A stretch of DNA of 6,049 bases from Microcoleaceae cyanobacterium UBA9251 (GCA_003542015.1 DPLL01000359.1:1-6049), one strand, 5' to 3'. Positions 1-5,937 are shown, counted from the first letter of the stretch. Numbers and translations are program-made. Notes: generated by a model not told the origin, from the sequence alone.

Positions 1-82
1 CATCCGTTACACTTGTACTGAGCAAAGTCGAAGTATCCGTTACATCCGCTACAAAATCCGTTGCCGAACTTTCTTTGTGCTT
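1..82. repeat. Leader with ATCCGTTAC-type short repeats and one 20-nt palindromic module
   Basis: No gene end is recognisable here. Four near-copies of a 9-mer occur: ATCCGTTAC at 2-10 and 35-43, ATCCGCTAC at 44-52 and ATCCGTTGC at 56-64. Between the first two lies a 20-nt module (16-35, TACTGAGCAAAGTCGAAGTA) whose first and last four bases are complementary; related modules recur at 813-832 and beyond. The arrangement looks like a dispersed intergenic repeat inserted just before purQ. No convincing Shine-Dalgarno or promoter is visible. In many cyanobacteria purS lies upstream of purQ, but nothing in these 82 bases supports a purS end. Confidence 0.6.
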
Positions 83-784
83 ATGAAATTTGGAGTTATT
101 GTTTTTCCGGGTTCAAATTGCGATCGCGATGTGGTATGGGTAACTCAAGGGTTACTCCACCAACCAACGCGGATGATTTGGCACGAAGATACCGATATTT
201 CGGATATTGACATCATTGTAATTCCCGGCGGTTTCAGTTACGGAGATTATTTGCGGTGCGGCGCGATCGCCCGTTTTTCTCCAGCGATGAAAGCTACTGC
301 GGAACACGCGAACAAAGGCAAACTTGTACTGGGTATCTGCAACGGTTTTCAGGTGCTGACTGAAGCTGGTTTGCTCCCCGGTGCTCTGGTGCGGAATGCG
401 GGATTGAATTTTATTTGCGATCGCACTTCGTTGAAAGTCGAACGCAGTAATACTCCTTGGACTTCGGCTTATACTTCGGGAGAAATTATTGATTTGCCGA
501 TCGCCCACGGCGAAGGCAACTATTATGCCGATGCCGATACTTTAGCAGAACTAGAAGAACACGATCAAGTTTTATTTCGCTACTGCACGGATGCGGGCGA
601 AATCAGCGATGCTGGGAATCCCAACGGTTCGTTAAATAATATTGCGGGTATTTGCAATCGGGCGGGAAATGTGTTAGGAATGATGCCGCATCCTGAACGG
701 GCTTCCGATACCATGTTGGGCGAAACTGATGGGATGAAATTGTTTCAAGGGTTGCTGATGGCAACAGTTGCTGCTGTTTTATAG
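83..784 (+). CDS. purQ: Phosphoribosylformylglycinamidine synthase, glutamine amidotransferase subunit PurQ
   Basis: PurQ releases ammonia from glutamine and passes it to PurL, with PurS, to make FGAM from FGAR in step four of purine synthesis in the cytosol. The protein is a single class I (triad) glutamine amidotransferase domain of 233 residues, the full family length. Visible motifs are FPGSNCDRD near residues 8-16, GGFSYGDYLRCGAIA at 49-63, the nucleophile elbow GICNGFQ with Cys86, and PHPERA at 202-207 with His203 and Glu205, so the catalytic triad is intact. An in-frame GTG at 77 would add two residues, but ATG at 83 gives the typical MKFGVIVFPGSN start and is preferred. There is no clear Shine-Dalgarno, which is common in cyanobacteria. 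Three HIP1 octamers lie inside the gene (120-127, 263-270, 417-424), suggesting long residence in this genome. The next gene is on the opposite strand, so purQ ends its transcription unit here. Confidence 0.97.
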   Translation: MKFGVIVFPGSNCDRDVVWVTQGLLHQPTRMIWHEDTDISDIDIIVIPGGFSYGDYLRCGAIARFSPAMKATAEHANKGKLVLGICNGFQVLTEAGLLPGALVRNAGLNFICDRTSLKVERSNTPWTSAYTSGEIIDLPIAHGEGNYYADADTLAELEEHDQVLFRYCTDAGEISDAGNPNGSLNNIAGICNRAGNVLGMMPHPERASDTMLGETDGMKLFQGLLMATVAAVL

Positions 785-790
785 TTAACC

Positions 791-872
791 CTGATGGTTG
801 AGCGGAGCGTTGCACTGAGCGTAGTCGAAGTGTCGAAACCACATATTTCGGCTTCGACTTCGCTCAGCCTAC
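791..872 (+). repeat. Palindromic repeat, copy 1, with a nested 25-bp insert
   Basis: This copy has the same ends as the copy at 883-939: CTGATGGTTGAGCGGAG at 791-807, and an identical 40-bp block at 833-872 (repeated at 900-939). Between them it carries 25 extra bases (808-832), which consist of CGTTG plus a complete 20-nt module, CACTGAGCGTAGTCGAAGTG (813-832). The inserted module can itself pair with the right arm at 850-869, one internal mismatch aside over 16 bp, so copy 1 has two competing hairpins. Five T residues follow at 876-880, so weak terminator activity for purQ is possible but not shown. Confidence 0.85.
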
Positions 873-882
873 GAATTTTTCT

Positions 883-939
883 CTGATGGTTGAGCGGAGT
901 CGAAACCACATATTTCGGCTTCGACTTCGCTCAGCCTAC
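883..939 (+). repeat. Palindromic repeat, copy 2, 20-bp hairpin
   Basis: The left arm GGTTGAGCGGAGTCGAAACC (888-907) pairs with the right arm GGCTTCGACTTCGCTCAGCC (917-936) across a 9-nt loop. In RNA this gives 17 Watson-Crick pairs, two G-U pairs and one A-C mismatch. It matches copy 1 apart from the 25-bp insert there. No T-run follows, so it is not a standard terminator. It looks like a dispersed repeat of the kind abundant in cyanobacterial intergenic DNA. Confidence 0.85.
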
Positions 940-987
940 TGATTTAGGATTGCTATATCATGTCCGGTTCATCAGTTATCATTTCAG

Positions 988-1024
988 TGCGAGCGTCCAT
1001 AGCTTTCCGAGCGGGACGCTCGCA
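988..1024. repeat. 11-bp inverted repeat with 15-nt loop
   Basis: TGCGAGCGTCC (988-998) is perfectly complementary to GGACGCTCGCA (1014-1024). It lies 62 bp beyond the stop codon of the convergent HTH gene, and could mark or stabilise the 3' ends of transcripts. There is no T-run on either strand, so a factor-independent terminator is not supported. The sequence resembles a common cyanobacterial intergenic repeat (from memory, not searched). Confidence 0.75.
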
Positions 1025-1086
1025 ACGAGTGAATAATTATAAGAAAATCTCCCAGCGACGCACCCTACAAATATCTCGCATCTTAG

Positions 1087-1653
1087 CTATGATAATTCAC
1101 GCAATATTGTTTCGATCGCCAAATCGGACAAACCAAGCAATTGAGCAATTTGGCATGGTTCGATACCTTGACTGTGCAATTTACAAACAACATCAGCAAC
1201 ATCAATTTCGAGCCGTTCTATCCGAGTTTGGAATCTGGATTCAGTGAGGTGATTATTATCAGATTCGCTAGGTAAAGAAGGACAGGGGTTGAGGTTGAGG
1301 GTGTGGACGTATTCGACGTATTGATGAATATAATCTCTGCCGAAGTTTGAGGTATTGCTGATATTTCTGCGATCGCAAGCAGCTTTCAGATTGCCTTTTT
1401 GCATCTCTTCATCCATTACTACCGAGAGAGTTTTGAGCAGCTTGTAGCCGACTTCTCGGACATATTTTGTAGTGTAGCGGGTGTCGCGGGCGATCGTTTC
1501 GTAGGTTTTGCCATCATACATTCCCTGAAAAAGTAGCCGTTGTAGCGTGTTAAGATGTTTCCCAGTTTTCTCGAAGATGAGGCCATCAACTAATTTTAGC
1601 AGTTCGTTATCGTCAGGGACGGCTTGCAACGGGCGATCGTCGTTGGGCTGCAT
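1087..1653 (-). CDS. Stand-alone VMAP/NB-ARC-type N-terminal HTH domain protein
   Basis: This 188-residue soluble protein has no signal peptide or membrane segment. Residues about 15-97 match the pattern of the HTH domain found at the N-terminus of cyanobacterial vWA-MoxR-associated proteins (VMAP) and of many NB-ARC or AAA ATPases: LVDGLIFEKTGKHL, then LQRLLFQGMYDGKTYETIA, then YVREVGYKLLKTLS. In that family the domain normally precedes a large NTPase or effector; here the rest is only a polar linker (about 98-137) and a second short helical unit (about 138-188) ending in QIAQLLGLSDLAIETIL, which looks like a helix-turn-helix. The gene therefore encodes two putative HTH units and no ATPase. 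The ATG at 1653 is the natural start; no strong Shine-Dalgarno precedes it. A HIP1 octamer lies inside at 1369-1376. It is divergent from the RTX gene over 132 bp, which fits a local regulator, but DNA binding is inferred only. It may instead be an adaptor or a remnant of a larger conflict-system protein. Confidence 0.8.
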   Translation of the reverse strand: MQPNDDRPLQAVPDDNELLKLVDGLIFEKTGKHLNTLQRLLFQGMYDGKTYETIARDTRYTTKYVREVGYKLLKTLSVVMDEEMQKGNLKAACDRRNISNTSNFGRDYIHQYVEYVHTLNLNPCPSLPSESDNNHLTESRFQTRIERLEIDVADVVCKLHSQGIEPCQIAQLLGLSDLAIETILRELS

Positions 1654-1785
1654 GGGTTAAGTAAGGGAAAAATAAAAGTGGGTGAAACTCCGGGCTTTTT
1701 CAGTCTTTTTCGGGCTTTTTTGGTCAAGACATAGATGAGACAGGTGAGGTAGATTTCTAAAATCACCAACACAAGGTAACAGTAT
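1654..1785. promoter_or_regulatory. Divergent promoter region with phased T/A tracts
   Basis: These 132 bases separate the divergent starts of the HTH gene and the RTX gene and must hold control signals for both. Three consecutive 10-bp units at 1691-1720 (CGGGCTTTTT, CAGTCTTTTT, CGGGCTTTTT) put T-tracts at 1696-1700, 1706-1710 and 1716-1721, in phase with the DNA helix, which usually bends DNA. A possible -10 for the RTX gene is TAAAAT at 1758-1763, but no good -35 lies at the right distance. On the - strand TTGACC (1722-1727) could be a -35 for the HTH gene, again without a convincing -10. The promoters are therefore not fixed. Confidence 0.5.
1773..1776 (+). promoter_or_regulatory. Weak Shine-Dalgarno of the RTX gene
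   Basis: AAGG lies nine bases before the ATG at 1786. It is short but properly placed, and it supports this start over later in-frame codons. Confidence 0.5.
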
Positions 1786-4104
1786 ATGCCTGACAATTTA
1801 GCTTTGCTGGACAAGAATGACATACTGAACGGTAGCAGCGCCCAGGATCAAGCGGATTGCGGCTGTCCCTTCAAAAAAGCCCCAACGGTCGAGACGGTAT
1901 CGAATGCTCAGAATATCCAGAATATCCTTGGTTTGGGAAGCAACGATACGCTAGAAAGTTCGATCGCGCCAGACTTTTTGAATGGTAACACAGGAAACGA
2001 CTTGATTTCCGGTAGTGCTGATGGCGATATTGGGCGATCGACTTCTCAAGTACGCATTGGCTCACTTTCGAGGGATGGTAGTGCTTATATTTTAACTGAG
2101 GGAAGCGACACATTTACGATTCCCCTTGGCTTGCTCGATACTCTCATCGGCGGTTTGCGGGGTTTAGGCGGTGCGGATTCGATTACAGGCTCGGAATCCG
2201 GGGATATCATCTATGGCGACGAAGGAAATGACCGAATTGAAGGCCGAGGTGGTAATGATTTGCTCTACGGCGGCTTGGGGAACGATTTTCTGAGTGGCGG
2301 TGCGGGCCAAAATGGTCTTCTTGGCGGTGCGGGTGCTGACACCTTGCAAGGTGGTGAAAGTGCCGATGGTGTCAACGGAAACGCAGGTGATGACGTAATT
2401 TTCGGTGCCGGCGGAGACGACTTTTTGCGAGGTGGTCGCGGTAACGATATTGTGAATGGGGGAGATGGCAATGACTTCCTGATTGGCGATTTGGGCAACG
2501 ACACCCTGACTGGTGGTGCGGGTCAAGATCTATTTTTTCTGCGCTCTGAGGCGGCTTTAGGCTCTCCTACGTTTGACTTAATCACCGACTTTCAAAGAAC
2601 CATTGATTTCATCGGACTTAGTACAAATCTTAAGGAATCTGATGTTATTTTGGAGTCGAAAGTGCAGCCTGCTGGTGGTTCGGCTGTGGATATTAAGGTG
2701 GCTGCAACAGGGGCTTTGTTAGGTACTGTTTTAGGCGTGACACCAGATGATTTAAAAGGCCGATTCAGACCTTATGATGTGGAACCCGATCGTCCTGAAG
2801 ATAGAGTTACAATTGATTTACCGGAAGTTAAAAAGCTATCTGATAACAAATTTCAGATGGAATTTCCGGCGAGTGATGGTAGCAAATATACAGTAGTTTT
2901 TCAAGACGATGCTGACGGACGTTTCGTAGAATCCGTTATATTTGTACCCAATCGTACAACGGGTGTTCGTGGTAGTACAACGCGCATGAGTCGAGATGGT
3001 ACAAGAGCGGATGTCACTCTTGAAGGCTCTAATGAAACTGTACGAGTTGAGAATCAACCGAGTAAAGAAGCTGGAAAGCCGGATCAAGGTGTTATATCGC
3101 GGCTCAAAGATGGTCAGATTATTGACACTGTAACTGTTCCTCTGCCACTGGAGCCGACCGTACCTACTAATCCTCAGCCACCAGTTACTCCTCCCCCAGT
3201 TGGGCCAGATTTTGCGAAAGATTGTGATTCGCTTAAAGACTTCTGCGAGAAAGTTAACGACTTGGGTAAAGTGATTGATACAGCTGCTCTTGCGTCAGCA
3301 GTTGGTGGTTTAGTATTGCCTCCCCTTGAACTTGCTGCCGCAGGACTGGAGGTAGTGGCTATTTCACTTAAAGTCGTTAAGTACAGTTGTATAGTGCTTA
3401 CGGGTAGTGATATGGATTTAGGTTTGAGTGCGATTAGTGATTTGTTTGGACTGGTAGTTAAGAGGTCTGGCTACCTGGAGAAAGCAGCCCAACCAGATTA
3501 CAAACCAATAAACGAGATCAACTATTCTGGTGCTATGTTAATTGATTCATTTCGGAAAAAGGAGCCGACAGCGTCTAAAGAAGACCTATTGCCTCAGTTC
3601 CGAAAGTTTCTTGCTGAAAAGTCTGGGTATCGACTTGACTCTTGCGACAAACCTGCGACTACTCCTGTAACGCCTCCACCAACACCATCCACTCCCTTCT
3701 TTAAAATAGAGGTAAATCCCTCTGCTATCCCTTATCAGGGGACTGCTAACCTGAATGTCAAATACGTGAATCCGGCCAACAACAGCACAAATATAGAAAT
3801 TACCGGTAGTGCTCAAAAAGGTCTTGGACTTAGCCGTTTTCAAATTCCTGAAGATAAAAAAGGTCAAGGAGAGTTTAATTTCACTTTGACGAATGGTGGC
3901 ATTGGCACACTGCTAGGAGGACCGGGTTATGCAAGCCTGAATAATTTCTTAGACGTTAGTATTGGGAATGGACGGGGAGAATCACTATTTGATGGTGTTA
4001 ATTATCGTCAACAAAGATTGGATCTTCTGGGAGCTCCAAATGCTAACTATTTGCCTAATGTCTATACGGTTAATTCGGTAGAGGGCTTGACACAGCTACG
4101 ATAA
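1786..4104 (+). CDS. RTX calcium-binding repeat protein with a multidomain C-terminal extension
   Basis: This 772-residue protein is probably exported, most likely by a type I secretion system, since it has RTX repeats and no N-terminal signal peptide; no transporter is in the window. Residues 1-66 are low complexity with a CGC motif (Cys25, Cys27), and 67-83 carry an isolated partial RTX repeat. Residues 126-251 are fourteen uninterrupted nonapeptides of the GGxGxDxUx type, e.g. GGLGNDFLS and GGRGNDIVN, which bind calcium in a parallel beta-roll. At about 248-327 follows the cap typical of cyanobacterial RTX proteins (LITDFQRTIDFIGLS, then VAATGALLGTVLGV), where such proteins often end. Here another 440 residues follow: a beta-rich part (about 340-450), a proline linker (451-474), a helical part with long hydrophobic stretches near 497-541 and Cys480, 487, 535 and 620, a second Pro/Thr linker (622-637), and an Ig-like beta part (about 638-732). 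Its function is unknown; surface or matrix roles, adhesion or toxicity are all possible. No HIP1 octamer occurs in its 2.3 kb. Confidence 0.9.
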   Translation: MPDNLALLDKNDILNGSSAQDQADCGCPFKKAPTVETVSNAQNIQNILGLGSNDTLESSIAPDFLNGNTGNDLISGSADGDIGRSTSQVRIGSLSRDGSAYILTEGSDTFTIPLGLLDTLIGGLRGLGGADSITGSESGDIIYGDEGNDRIEGRGGNDLLYGGLGNDFLSGGAGQNGLLGGAGADTLQGGESADGVNGNAGDDVIFGAGGDDFLRGGRGNDIVNGGDGNDFLIGDLGNDTLTGGAGQDLFFLRSEAALGSPTFDLITDFQRTIDFIGLSTNLKESDVILESKVQPAGGSAVDIKVAATGALLGTVLGVTPDDLKGRFRPYDVEPDRPEDRVTIDLPEVKKLSDNKFQMEFPASDGSKYTVVFQDDADGRFVESVIFVPNRTTGVRGSTTRMSRDGTRADVTLEGSNETVRVENQPSKEAGKPDQGVISRLKDGQIIDTVTVPLPLEPTVPTNPQPPVTPPPVGPDFAKDCDSLKDFCEKVNDLGKVIDTAALASAVGGLVLPPLELAAAGLEVVAISLKVVKYSCIVLTGSDMDLGLSAISDLFGLVVKRSGYLEKAAQPDYKPINEINYSGAMLIDSFRKKEPTASKEDLLPQFRKFLAEKSGYRLDSCDKPATTPVTPPPTPSTPFFKIEVNPSAIPYQGTANLNVKYVNPANNSTNIEITGSAQKGLGLSRFQIPEDKKGQGEFNFTLTNGGIGTLLGGPGYASLNNFLDVSIGNGRGESLFDGVNYRQQRLDLLGAPNANYLPNVYTVNSVEGLTQLR
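2161..2538 (+). repeat. RTX coding array, 14 x 27 bp
   Basis: The DNA under residues 126-251 of the RTX protein is fourteen contiguous 27-bp units, diverged at the nucleotide level but in strict register. Glycine opens each unit. The sixth residue is Asp in most units, but Asn-Gly occurs instead at GGAGQNGLL (171-179). Open frames on the opposite strand across this array are by-products of the repeat composition. Confidence 0.9.
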
Positions 4105-4115
4105 CCGTTATAATC

Positions 4116-4138
4116 GGGCGGGCACGGGGGCACCGCCC
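4116..4138. repeat. GC-rich hairpin repeat after the RTX gene
   Basis: GGGCGG (4116-4121) pairs with CCGCCC (4133-4138) across an 11-nt loop, starting 11 bases after the RTX stop codon. It looks like a dispersed cyanobacterial repeat of the type GGCGGGCACGGNGGCACCGCC (from memory). It may stabilise the RTX mRNA 3' end; no T-run follows, so a standard terminator is not supported. Confidence 0.6.
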
Positions 4139-4198
4139 CTACAGGAATTATTTGGAATTTCAGTGTGATGTAGAGTTGGTTTAAGGGCGATCGCTATT

Positions 4199-4306
4199 AG
4201 GACTTACACTCATGGCCCCAGAAACCGGGTTTTTTAAAGAATATGTGGGTCACACGAAGTATTTTCGTAAAAAAACCCGGTTTCTTTGGTTGGGTGCGTA
4301 AGTCCT
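4199..4306. mobile_element. MITE-like palindromic element with flanking GCTATT duplication
   Basis: The element begins AGGACTTAC (4199-4207) and ends with its exact complement GTAAGTCCT (4298-4306). Inside, AGAAACCGGGTTTTTT (4220-4235) is perfectly complementary over 16 bp to 4270-4285. Both arms are placed symmetrically, with 12 poorly paired bases between the outer and inner arms on each side and a 34-nt central loop that can form two small hairpins. GCTATT directly precedes it (4193-4198) and recurs at 4308-4313, one base after its end, consistent with a target-site duplication. It codes for nothing, so it would have been moved by a transposase elsewhere in the genome. The ends resemble repeats common in filamentous cyanobacteria (from memory). 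Confidence 0.7.
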
Positions 4307-4328
4307 GGCTATTGAATAAAATTGGTAG

Positions 4329-4561
4329 GGATGCGATCGCCGATCGCTCCTGTCACCCACCGACAATCTGAATCAACCCGCCCCGCTCAACCAGCGATCG
4401 CCTGCTCAAAGCTGTGCTTCTGAGATTGTCAACGGTTCGACGGAGTTTACCCTGAGTGCTTCCGAAGGGCTCACCTACCACGGGTGGAATCCTCATAGGA
4501 GCGCGTCTTTCATCCCACACTAACCTTCGATCGGTATAGTGTGGGGATTCCCGTCTGTCAA
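4329..4561 (+). pseudogene. Possible relic of an IS200/IS605-type element 3' end
   Basis: A stop-free frame without ATG or GTG start runs 4329-4523 and ends in a tail of about 64 residues (WNPHRSASFIPH at its end) that I cannot assign. Its last third and the bases after it fold into successive hairpins: 4454-4472, 4472-4486, 4490-4500 and a strong one at 4514-4545, followed by TCAA at 4558-4561. This layout, including GTGGAATCC shortly before a last hairpin and then TCAA, recalls the right end of tnpB-carrying IS200/IS605 elements, where the tnpB 3' end overlaps the guide RNA scaffold. No TnpB motif (RuvC, zinc finger) remains in the window, so this is a tentative call and could equally be unrelated structured intergenic DNA. 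Confidence 0.3.
4512..4548. repeat. Strong hairpin in the 4.5-kb intergenic region
   Basis: CCCACACTA (4514-4522) pairs perfectly with TAGTGTGGG (4537-4545). ACC (4523-4525) can extend the stem with GGT (4533-4535) if A4536 bulges, and AT/AT at 4512-4513 and 4547-4548 can close it if one G bulges. GAATCC (4487-4492) upstream is also complementary to GGATTC (4545-4550), so a larger branched fold is possible. No T-run follows on either strand. Confidence 0.7.
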
Positions 4562-4668
4562 GCTAATTGCTAAATTTACAACCATAATACGATCGCCAAA
4601 ACCCCTTTTATTAATTTGATATTTTCAACTGGATCGATTTCATTTGCCGGAGCGATCGCCCATACTGA

Positions 4669-5937
4669 TTACTTTGGCAAAGGCTCCAATAGTTGATCGG
4701 AATGACTAGCTGCCACCGCCGCAAATAAAGCCTCATAATGATTCAAAGCTTCTTCAAATCCATAATTCTCAACAGCATAACTTCTGCCTTGCAAACCCAA
4801 CATATCCACCTTAGCAGGATGCAAATACAAATCTTCAACCCCATCAGCTAGAGCTTGCGGATCTTCCGGCGGCACCACCACCCCGCCGCCACTTTGCAGC
4901 ACTGCTTTATGGGCAGTACCAGTTTCAGGAACCGAAGCCAAAATAGCCCTACCGCTCGCCAACAGCACTTGAATTTTTGAAGGCATATTGAAGTTAGTAA
5001 CGCGGCGCTTTTGTACCACCAAGCTAACATCAGCAGCAGCTAGCATTTCTGGTAATTTTTCTCGCGGTTCAAAGGGCAGCAACATCACATTAGTCGCTTT
5101 GTAAGTTTTACAATCTTTTTGCAAGCGCGCCAGTGCTGTTGATTCTCCGACAATTACAAAAGCGATTTCGGAGCGGTGTTTTAAACGAGCCGCTGCTTTG
5201 ACAACAGTTTGCAGGCCTTGAGTGAGGGCAATATTGCCCGCATAAAGAACGACAAATTTGCCCTGGAGATTGTGAGTTTCGCGAAAGGAGTTATTTTCCT
5301 TCGGTAAAGGGCGGATGAAATTCACATCAACCCAATTGGGAACGCAAGCTATTTTTTCCGGGGGTACTCCCTGAGAGTGCAATTTTTTGACAAAACCGCT
5401 GTCGATGACGCTAACTTGGCTCGCAGTGTGGTAGGCAAATTTTTCTAAAGCGTCAGCAATCCGAACTAGGATTCCGTTTTTTTTCACTAAGCCGACGCGC
5501 ACGGCTGCTTCTGAGACAATATCCTGAACGTTGAGGACGATCGGGCAACCGCGAATCCAGCCGTAGAGGGCCACTGGGACACAAATCGGCAATGGGGGCA
5601 TGGTCGAGAAAATCACGTCGGGACGCCAGCCTCTGAAGGCTTGGACGGCGCTGGAGGCGACAAAGCTGCCGTCTAGCAGGAGTCTGTCTAGGAGGCTGGG
5701 GTGGGGGCCGTTGACGCGCAGGTAGCTGCGCTGAATGGTGACGCCTTGGTGTTCTTCGGTAAGGTAGAATTTGCCCCGATATTGTTCATAAATCCGGCGC
5801 TGGGGATAGTTGGGCATTCCTGTGACGACTCGAACTTGATGGCCTCGCTTGACTAGGCCTTGGGCTAGTTCTGTCATTAGGGGAGCAATGCCGATCGGCT
5901 CTGGGTAGTAGTTATAGGAATAAATCAGAATACGCAT
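4669..5937 (-). CDS. GT4-family glycosyltransferase, WcaI/WbuB-like
   Basis: This 422-residue GT-B fold enzyme probably transfers a sugar from an activated nucleotide donor to a lipid-linked or polysaccharide acceptor at the inner face of the cytoplasmic membrane, as in exopolysaccharide or O-antigen synthesis. The N-terminal domain starts MRILIYSYNYYPEPIG, followed by LAQGLVKRGHQVRVVTGMP (24-42) and VQDIVSEAAVRVGL (137-150), all typical of WcaI/WbuB-like proteins. The linker has VPNWVDVNFIRPL (199-211). The C-terminal donor-binding domain shows FVVLYAGNIALTQGLQ (228-243), FVIVGES (260-266) and NMPSKIQVLLASGRAIL (317-333). A GTG at 5973 would add 12 residues, but ATG at 5937 gives the family-type start and is preferred. 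No Shine-Dalgarno is evident. Donor and acceptor cannot be read from the sequence. The usual polysaccharide-cluster neighbours are not visible downstream and could only lie beyond the right edge. The gene contains no HIP1 octamer. Confidence 0.92.
   Translation of the reverse strand: MRILIYSYNYYPEPIGIAPLMTELAQGLVKRGHQVRVVTGMPNYPQRRIYEQYRGKFYLTEEHQGVTIQRSYLRVNGPHPSLLDRLLLDGSFVASSAVQAFRGWRPDVIFSTMPPLPICVPVALYGWIRGCPIVLNVQDIVSEAAVRVGLVKKNGILVRIADALEKFAYHTASQVSVIDSGFVKKLHSQGVPPEKIACVPNWVDVNFIRPLPKENNSFRETHNLQGKFVVLYAGNIALTQGLQTVVKAAARLKHRSEIAFVIVGESTALARLQKDCKTYKATNVMLLPFEPREKLPEMLAAADVSLVVQKRRVTNFNMPSKIQVLLASGRAILASVPETGTAHKAVLQSGGGVVVPPEDPQALADGVEDLYLHPAKVDMLGLQGRSYAVENYGFEEALNHYEALFAAVAASHSDQLLEPLPK

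Larger units (their letters stand above)
785..1086. other. Repeat-filled intergenic region after purQ
   Basis: This 302-bp gap separates convergent genes. It contains two related hairpin repeats (791-872 and 883-939) and a separate 11-bp inverted repeat (988-1024). The + strand reading frame over 960-1247 mostly overlaps the HTH gene on the other strand and has no recognisable protein character, so it is not called. I see no tRNA or other RNA gene. Confidence 0.6.
4105..4668. other. 564-bp intergenic region between convergent genes
   Basis: No intact gene is seen. From left to right it holds the GC-rich hairpin, a 108-bp MITE-like palindrome, a structured stretch that may be an old insertion-sequence end, and an AT-rich tail (4562-4650). 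Four of the eight HIP1 octamers of the window lie here (4187-4194, 4333-4340, 4394-4401, 4652-4659). No clear terminator is visible for the glycosyltransferase gene, which ends at 4669. Confidence 0.6.

Noticed and set aside
960..1247. Open reading frame on the + strand, 95 codons
   Set aside because: It runs through the inverted repeat at 988-1024 and then overlaps the 3' end of the HTH gene on the other strand; its translation has no recognisable protein features.
1596..1823. Open frame on the - strand spanning the divergent promoter
   Set aside because: It overlaps the starts of both flanking genes and covers the promoter region; its apparent hydrophobic stretch comes from the reversed promoter DNA.
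2164..2526. Long open frames on the - strand across the RTX array
   Set aside because: The 27-bp coding periodicity keeps the opposite frames open; the translations are low-complexity shadows of the repeat.
2161..2538. CRISPR-like array, because of the regular spacing
   Set aside because: The 27-bp units are contiguous, diverged and in one coding frame; there are no identical repeats separated by spacers.
4199..4306. Factor-independent terminator for the RTX gene
   Set aside because: The long inverted repeat has its T-run inside the left arm next to the loop rather than after the stem, and the symmetry and flanking duplication fit a MITE better.
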